Positions 1 to 9,000 of a stretch of 64,000 nucleotides of DNA are shown piece after piece. This stretch comes from Bradyrhizobium sp. CB1717 (GTDB taxonomy: Bacteria; Pseudomonadota; Alphaproteobacteria; Rhizobiales; Xanthobacteraceae), in contig NZ_CP121666.1 in NCBI RefSeq assembly GCF_029714325.1, positions 6,169,001 to 6,233,000 of the forward strand, read 5' to 3'. Below the pieces are notes generated by a model that had not been told where the DNA came from, ran no database searches, and worked only from the letters and a program-made list of their open reading frames with translations. The position numbers were made by a program, and so were the translations under genes. The number at the start of each line of letters is the position of its first letter. Position 1 is the first letter of the stretch.

Positions 1-3000
1 ACGTTCACGATGTTGAAGCAGGCGCAGGTGAAATTGCCGCTGACGCGGATGCCGGCGTCACCGGCATTCACCGTGCCCTTGGGGGCAATCAGGTTGACGT
101 CGCCTTCCATCACCCCCGTGAAGCCGATGATCGTTCCGATGCCGCTGCCGGAAATATCAGCCTTCTCGATCACGCGCGTCACGGCATCGATATCAGTCTG
201 GATTTCCGGCGCCGACGGCACGCGCGCGGTCTTGGCGCCGCGGCCGGCGTCGATGTCGCCCTGCGTCGACCAGATGATCTCGTTGCCGCCGGCGAAGGTC
301 AGGATGCGCGAGCGGTTCACGGTGACGCTGTCACGAGCGAACAGGTTGATGTCGCCGGGCCCCAGCGTCACGAGACCGTATTCCACCGGCGCCGGCTTGC
401 CGAGCGCCGCAACTTGCAGGCCGCCGCCAGGCGTCAGCACTTCGATGCCGCCGCCCGACATGGTGCGAAACTTGGCATTTCCGGTCCTGACGTCGCCTGC
501 CCAGTCTGTACCCGGGAACAGCGTCTCGATCGCGGCATAGCCACGGTTGTATCCGCCGTTGCGCGGCTTGCCGTTGCCGTCGGGTGTGTTCTGGTCGTTG
601 CCTGCGGCGCGCAGCTCCTGCATATAGACTTGCCGCACGAAGCGTTCGCGCACCAGCATCGGCAGGGCCTGGAATTTGCTCCAAGCATCGAGCGGCGACA
701 GCAGCTCGCCGGTCACGTCCGCCATGAAGGAGATGATGCCCGCGCGCGTTTGGTGCGGCCCGGAGGAACGTAGCTCGAATTCCTCGGTGTAGAGCGGCAC
801 CACCGTGCCGTCCGCCAGCGTGATCTTGAGATAATCGGGCATCTTTCCGACATTTGCCGGATCGAGATAGGTCGCCAGGAATGCGTCATAGGACGGCTGC
901 TTGCCCTTGAGGCCCGCCATCACCGTGATCGCCGCACTCCGGCCGGGCAGGCCGATGATCTCCGTGAAATCTTTCGGCCGATTGTTTGCATCATATTCCC
1001 GGTTTCCGGTCCCGAAGATCGACAGTTCCGGCGCGTAGACGTCGCGGCCCGCGCTCACCTGCACTGCGCCCGGCCCCTGCACATAGATCGAGCCCATCAC
1101 CGGGCCGCCCATTATGTCATTGCCGGCCTCGAGCAACGACACGTCGGTCGGATGAATGTTACGCAGTGAGTAGTTGATGTTGCGGATGTCCGTGCCGGCG
1201 CGGAACCAGGTCTGCTCGTTGGCCATGACGCCGGCCGTGAAGATCGAACCGCTCTGGGTTGTGAGCGAGCCGACGATCGACCCGTTCAGGGCATAGACGC
1301 GGCTCGGCTCGTAGTCTCCCTCGTTGGGCAGATGCGCGGGATTGCGAAGGTTGTAGAGATGCAGCGCGTGGCCGGCGATGTTGCTGGCCGGCGTGGTGAA
1401 TTGATTGATCAGAACGTAGTGGAGCCCGCTCAAGGTATCCGGCGAGGAACCGCCGAGGTTGACCGGAGAGGAAACTGTACCTCCGACAGGCTCGAACGGC
1501 GACGGAATCATCTCAAGTGCGGCGCGGGACATCACGATCTCGCCGGCGAACACGTCATTTGCAGCGAGAATCCGCAGCTCCGGATGGCTGCTCGGCATCG
1601 TGTACAGCGTGTTGTTCAGCACAGAGCCGTTCAGCGCGGTCACGCGCGTCTTCGACGGATAGATGTTTGCGGCGAGCGAGTTCACGTTCGCAAAATACTG
1701 CAGAGCCGACGTCGTGATGTCCTTGGAGAGATATGTCGCCTGCCCGACCAGGATCACGTCGCCGCCCGTCGAGGTCAGGTTGAGCGCAGTGCGCTCGCTC
1801 TGACTGCTCATGAAGGTCAGCTCATGCGACATCCCCTTGCCGACCAGCAGCGGATCGAGAACCGTCTGCAGCCGCAGGTCTCCGGCGGTTCGCACGTCCA
1901 GAGTTGCATCGCCGACCGACAAGATCGGGGCGATCGGATAGGTGACGATCTGCGTCGCCACCAGCGCCTTGACCTCGCGCCCGACCGCGAATTCGCCGGC
2001 GGTGATCGTACCGGCGCCGCGCCCGATGTAATAGTAGCCGGCGCGAACGGCACCGCCCGCCTCGACGGTCATCGCGCCGCCGTTGCGCAGTTCGAGGAGC
2101 TTGCTCTCCGTCGTGGAACGCCCGCCGCGCACGCGACCATTGGTCGGCAGCGCGACCGTCAGATTGTTGAGATCGCCGCCGGCATGGACCTCGACATTGC
2201 CGCCGCCGAGCGCGCCGACGCCGCGCAGGAAGTTGGCGTAGTCCACCCACCAGGAGCTTTGCTGAGCTGCCATCTGGCCGTATGCGGAATGGCTCCAGGG
2301 ACCGAAGACGTAGGAGCTATCCGTCGCGCCCTGCCGATTCAGCCACTCCGTGTAGTGCTGCATCTGCGTGCGATCCGCCGGCAGGGCGACGTCGATGTTG
2401 CCGCCGACGGCAATGTCGAGATGGCCGCCGCCGACGCCGTAGGTCGCGCTCGCCGGCGCGGTGGTGAAATCGTTGAAAACGGCGAGATCGCGCCGGCCGG
2501 CGGTATAGATCGAGGCGCCGCCCTTGAGCTGCAGATCGCCGCGTGCAGCGATGCTGACGTCGCCGGTGCCGGTGCGCACCATCGTCACGGGATTGACGGT
2601 GGACGTCGTCGCCCCGGGCTTGATGGTCGCATAGAGTGAAGCGATCGTCGCAAGATTGGGGACGATCTTCGTCAGATAGAAATCCTTGAAGGTCGAGTAC
2701 CGCGTGATGACGCTGAGACGGTTGCCGCCGCTCGCGGCCGTGTTGGTCCACCTGAAGTCGGCCTGCGGTTGCGCAGGGTTGGGATTCAGGCCCTTCGCGG
2801 CTGCGTAATTATTCCAGAGGTCGAGCACGTAGCCGTAGGCCGGATCCGTCGGCAGGCCGAAAGATATCTGCGCGCTGGAATCGTTGTTGAGGCGGGTGCC
2901 GGAAGTGGACTCCAGGCTCGCGGGCCAATCCGCAGGATTCATCGTCGTCGAACCGGGTGAGCTGCCTGAGCCATAGGAGGCGACCGAGTCGACAAGAGCG

Positions 3001-6000
3001 GTCGCCGTAACGGAACTCGAGCCGCTGACATAGGTATACGCCGACTGCTCGCTGAGCGTGATCTTGCCCGTCGCGCCGCTGGCGAGGCGCGTCGGGTCGG
3101 CGCTTTCGCCCATTGGCGTGGCGCCCGCAACGAGTCCCAGGCTCCAGGACGGCACCGCCACCCTCGAGCCATCCGGCTCGGTGATGGTTGGGAACAGGAC
3201 CGAATTGGCCAGCGTATTCGGCGCGCTCGCCCCCGGCGAGTTGGCCTCTGCGCTGTAGGGAACGCCGATCAGGGTCGGCGGCGTCGTTGAGGTTTCGGTT
3301 TTCCTCGTGCCGAGCGTCGCGAAGGTGATGCCGGCATAGGCCGACGGGTTGGTCGTGCTGGTGCTGTCGTAGGGCGTGAGATTCGCGGTGGTGCTGGTGC
3401 GGCCGACGTTGAACACCATGCCCAGGTTCGTCGAGGTGGTGCCCTTGACGGCAACATAGTTCGAATCCAGCGGGTTGGCGAACTGGAAGAAGCCGTCCGT
3501 GATACTGCCCTTCAGGTCGATATTGCCGCCGGCGCGCATGGTCAGGACGCCCGGCTCTCCGAGAATGCTGCCGCCGGTGCGATAGACCATGGTCGTATGG
3601 TCACGCAGCAAGGCACTTTCCTTGCCGGCGACGACATAGGCCTTGCCCAGCACCGGTTCGATGGCCATCACGCCGGCCGCGAGCGCCGAGGCCTGATTGA
3701 CCACGCCTGCGCCGAGATTCCAGTTGCTCTTGAGCACGATGTCGCCGGAGAAATTCAGCTCCATGCCTGCGCGCGCGTGGAAGTTCGACTGGCTCGTCAG
3801 GCCGCCGAGATCCGCGTAGCCGGCACTGACGTCGAAGTCGCGCACGAACTCGACCAGCGTGCCGGCGCCATAATCCGCCAGCACGTTGAGCTTGCCGGCC
3901 GCGGCCTTGGTGAGATCGAGTTCGGCCTGGCCGCTGCTATTGACGGTGACTCCGACGAAGCGCGGATCGGACGCGAGAGTCGCGAGGTCGAAGCGCTTGT
4001 AACCCTCCAGCACGATCTCGCGCGCGCCGTTGATCGTGCCGGCAAAGCTGACGTTCACCTTATCGGCCCCCGGCTGCTCGATGACGGGCGCACGCAGGGT
4101 GACCTTGCCGCCCTCGCCGCCCGCCACGTCGATCACGCCACCGAGCACCCGCAGCACGCCGTTCGAGATTCCAAGGGTGATCCGGCCGGAGCCGAGCCCG
4201 TCCACCGTGTCGGTGGCGCCTGCCCGCAGGAGCGCCGCGTTCGTCATGGTCAGGCCCTGGCCGCCATAGATCGAGATCGAGCCGCCATAGGTCGCACGTG
4301 CGTCGATGGTGCCTGCGACGGTCACGGCGCCATGATCTGCGGCGAGCGAGAACTCCTCGACCGTAGTTGCGCCGTCGAGCGTGACGCCGCCGGAGCGAAT
4401 CCGGAAGCTGCGCGATTTGGTGAAGCCGGCGCCATTCAGACGCTGGTTGAGCCCGCCGAAATCCGACAACGCAGTGATGTCGAGCGAAAAGGAGCCGCCC
4501 CGTTTGCCCGCCGCAGCCTTGGCATTGATCGTGCCGTTCAGCGTGACCTGGCTGCCGTCCTGCTCGATTGCGAGCGTGCCCGCGCCGCCGCCGATGGGAC
4601 GCCCGTCGGCGTCCCGCGCGGAGCCAAGGTCGAGGGTCGCGCCTGCTCCGAACAGCACCGCGCCACCGTGGGCGCCCAGCGAGATGGTCCCGGCATCGGC
4701 ATATTCGGACACGTCGAAGAACTTTTTCTCGAAGCCCCCGACGTCGATGCGCGAGCCCGCAGTGAGATTGACGTTGCCATTGGTGGCATTCAGCTTGACC
4801 GTTCCGCCCAGCGCATCGATACGTCCGGCGAAATCGACGGCGCGGCCGGTGAGCGTCCAGCGCGAGCCGAGGCTCTCCTGGTCGCGCGCCGGGCTTACCG
4901 TCTCGTAGGCGGCAACCGTGAGCACGCCGGTCGTGGTGATCGATTGCTGGCTGCCGCCCCGGCCGGTCAAGACCGGTGCGGACAAGGTCAGCGCCGCGCC
5001 CGCGACATCGAGCGAGCCCTTGCCTTCGCCGGCAATACGCGTCGTTCCCGTCAGCACGATGGTGTCGAAGCCGCGCAATGCTTTGGCGCCCGCGCCCAGG
5101 GCGAGCTCGGTTGCGGTGAGCTTCAAGCTGCCATGACCGGCGCCGACCGGCTCGCTGAACGTGCTCGCGGTATTTTCCAGCACGACCCGATTGCCGTTCA
5201 CCGCGATCTCGCTATTGCCGCGGCCGACCAGCCCTGCGGTGTCAAGCGTCACGGCCTGCAGTCCCGACAGGTCCACCGCATTGTAGAAGTCGATGGTGGA
5301 GTAGCTGCGCAAGGTCAGGTGCTGGGTGTTGTTGAGCGCGGCCAGCGCTGCGGCATCGAGCACCAGCCCGCTACCGCCGCCGAAGCCAATCCGGCCCGAC
5401 GCCAGGGACAACGCTGCGCCCGCCAGTCTGGCCTGGGTGACGAGGGCGTTCCCCGTCGCGTCGATCAGAAGAGACTTGCCGCCATCGAGGACCGCACCGG
5501 CGCCGATCTTCACCTGGCCGCCGACGGTCGTATCGACGTTCTTGCGGCGGACCCGCACCGCGTCGCCGTTGGACAGGCGGATCAAGGCGCCCCAGTCGCG
5601 ATCGGACGCCTGCGGGGCCATCACGAGATCGCCGGCGCCGGTCGGCGCCTCGCCGCGCGCGACGATGACGCTGCCTGCGGAGACGTCGATCGTGTCGCTT
5701 GCGGCCAGAATGATCTCCGGTCCCGTCAACGCCGAATTGGCGCTGTTGCGCACGACGATGTCGTGGGCCTGCACATCCACGCGCAGACCGCCGACGTCGC
5801 CGCTGCGGAAGCCCCCGATCAGCAGGCTGCCGGCACCGAAGCCGGACAGGGCAGCGGCGTCGATGACCAGATAGCCATCGGCCCGCAACGTGCCGGCGCT
5901 CTGGTCGGCGCCCAGGATTGCGATCTTGTTGGCGGCGATATCGACCAGTCCGCCACGGCCGCCTGCTGCGGCCTGAGAATGCAGCTCGCCCTTCAGGATC

Positions 6001-9000
6001 AGGTCTTGCGTCGCCTTGAACACCACCGAACCGCCGTCGACCGGCAGACGCGGTGTGACGATCTGCTGACCGGTGAGCCGGTACTGCGTCAGCTTGAATG
6101 CATCGGAAGCGAAGAAGGTGTTGGCGAACGCTTCGTTGTACTCGCTGTACTGCCGCAGCACCGAGCCCGACATCACGCGCCACGCAGACGACTGCTGGTC
6201 CCGGCTGCCATCGAGCGCATTGGCGCGATAGCCGGACACGATCGCCGTACCGTCTGCCAGCACCGTGGACGTCGTCGCCTGGCCTGTCGAACCGGCGACC
6301 GCCTGGATCGCATAGGCGCCCGGCAACATCGCGTAGGAGGCCGGCAGCAGCGTGTACCAGCCCGCCGGCAATCCGCTGCCGGCGTCGAGCCAGATACGGT
6401 CGCCGCTGCGTATCGAGGCCGAGCTGGGTGCAGTCGCCCCGCCGAAAGCCGGCATGACCGCGAACAGGCCCGGCAGCGACAGCATATCATGCGAGCCGCC
6501 CGGTCCGGGCACGTGCTCCCATGCCATCAGGTCGCCGCCGCCCTTGATGTTCACCACCGATCCGGGCGCAAGCTCGACGGTCGGCGCCTCGAGCGTCACG
6601 CGCTTTTCCGGCAGGCTGGCGATGGTGGTCGGCTGCGGCCCGGTCGTCACCGTCCAGTTTTCGTTGTTGCTGAGAGCACCGTAAGGCAGCACGAGGCCAT
6701 CGCCGGTCACCGACGTGACGCTGCCGGCACCGAGGGTGAGGCGCTGGCTGGCCTTGAGCGTGATCTGGCCGAACGGCGCGCGCAGGGTGCCGTTCTGCTC
6801 GATCGTCGGCGCTTCGAGCGTCAGGGTCCCGCCGACCGACAGCGCCAGACCGGGAGTTCCGTTCTGCTGCACGATGAGCTTGTCGCTGGCCCTGATCGTC
6901 GCGTTGATCTGCAAGGTGGGATAGATCTGGCCGGCCTTCACGATCAGCGTGCCGTCGACGTCCAGGAACGCGGGCTGGCTGACATTGCTGTGCGTCAGCC
7001 GGATGTCGTTCGCCTCGAGCACGGTTCGTTCGAAGCCGCGGATGTTTGCCTGCACGACGTCGATCACGGAGCCGGCCAGCGTCAGCGTGCCCGAACGCAC
7101 CGGATTGCTCGGCGCCAGGCTGAACAGCGAGATGTAGGGCGCCCAGAAGCGCGAGCTAGCGCCATTGCCGTTGATCAGTGATCCCGTGATCGAGATCGAG
7201 CCACCGAAGGCGAGGTCGACACCGTCCAGCCGTGTCGTCGACGGGAGAACGAGATCGGCGAAGCCGGCGCCCTGAAGGCTCGAACTGCGTACGACCAGTC
7301 CTGACTGCGCAGCGGCGGTTTCGGACAGGATCACGGTCGATGTCGCAGTCGCCAACGTCACCTTGCCGCCGCGCGCGCCACTGCCTCCACTCTGGCCGCG
7401 CCACGTCCCCTGGGCCAGGCCCTGCTGGGCCTTGACGCTGATCGAGCCGCCATTGCTGGCGAGGGTGACGGGCGCGAACTGGCGGTCTCCCGCCTCGATG
7501 TCGAATTCGCCACTGGCACCCGCGACGTCGACCAGTGAGCCGGATTCGAATGCGACTGCGGCGGACTCGAACGCGACCGAACCGCCATTGCGCACGACGC
7601 CGATCCGGTGCCCCGCGCCATCGGTTTCGCCGACCGCCGTTCCGCGCGCGATGATCGCGCCGGTATTTGCCACGACGACCGATCCGGCGCTTGCCGCAAA
7701 ACTGATCGTGCCAGCCAGCGCCTCCACCGTGCCGGCAATTCGCAATGTGCCGGTCGAAGGACCGAGCAGGGACAGAGCGATCGTACCGCCGGTGTCCGTC
7801 CCCACCGTCGCGCCCGCGCCGACCGTCAGGGATCTGCCGGTGAGCGAGAGCGACGTCGGCTTGAGCGCCAGACGCTGCGAGGGCGACAACACGGCGAGCG
7901 GGCCCATCGCGCTGATCGGCGTACCCGTGGCAAAGCCCGAGACGTCCACACCCTTGAGATCGACGTTGTAGGGGAGCTGCGTGACCTTCACGCCGTCGGG
8001 AATCGTGATATCGCCGCCCGTGGAGATCAGAAGCGAGCGGAAGCCGCGTTCCGAGAACAGCGTTTCCGACAGGCGAACGGTGTTGGGCGAGGTCGGCGCA
8101 GCACCGCCGATCTGCAGCGACGCCGTCGTGAGGTTCATGGACAGGCTGCCGCCGGAGCCGGCCGCATAAGCTCGCATGTCGGCGTTCGCCAACTCCGTCA
8201 CGTCGATGGTGTTGAGCGTGATCTTGCCGGCGTCGCCGAATTTCACCTGCGGCTTGCCGTTGCGCAGGCGGTACCAGCCGCCGCCGGATACGTCGAGCAC
8301 CACGCCCGGCTGATAATGGGCCTGGTCGAGCGCGATGCTGCCGCCATTGACGACCGGCGGCAGCGCCGAGCCGGCGCCGCCCTTCACCTGGTTCACCCAT
8401 TGGCCGCTGACGTCGATGGCCGCGCCGGCTCCGAATGACACGTTTTCAGCGCCGAGCAGGTTGACGCTGCCGCCGGGAGCGTGAATCACGCCGTCGATCT
8501 TGAAATCCTGGCTGTAAGCAACGGTGGAATTGGCCTTGATCGAAAACGTGCTGCCCGGCGTCAATTCGAGCGTCGTGCCTTTCTCGATAGTGACGTTGTT
8601 GGAGACGTAGAGCTCGATCTTCCCTAGCCCGGCATCTGCAAGCACGTCGGAGTCGAGATAGGTCGTACGCAACCGGAACGAATCCTGGTTGCCGGGCGCG
8701 CCCGAATACCAGGTGGACGGAAGCGACGATGTCGCCGTGAAATTCGTCGGCAGCTGCGTCGGATCCTTGGAGATCACGAGCTTGCCGAGCAGCCAGAGCC
8801 GATCTTCATCGCCGTCGCCGCCGAACGTCAGCGAGCCTGCCTTGGCGATGTTGCCGCTTGCGGCCTGACGCTCGCCGACGATCACGCCGCCCCAGTAGCC
8901 GCCTTCCAGCACAACACCTTCCATGGCGTAGAACTGGATGGCGCCGGCGTCACGTCCCTCGGTGAAGCCACGTTCGAAGTGGCTCGCCGACCATGGCGTG

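Noticed and set aside
3597..7181. A 1,194-codon open frame on the plus strand, and a similar one at 1332-2639
   Set aside because: Both are antisense to the haemagglutinin gene. Their proteins are Arg/His/Asp/Gln-rich without domains, as expected for the complement of a GC-rich repetitive gene.
7156..8400. A 414-codon leftward frame inside the haemagglutinin gene
   Set aside because: It is in a different frame from the TPS/DUF3739 protein, and its product is Arg-rich and featureless.
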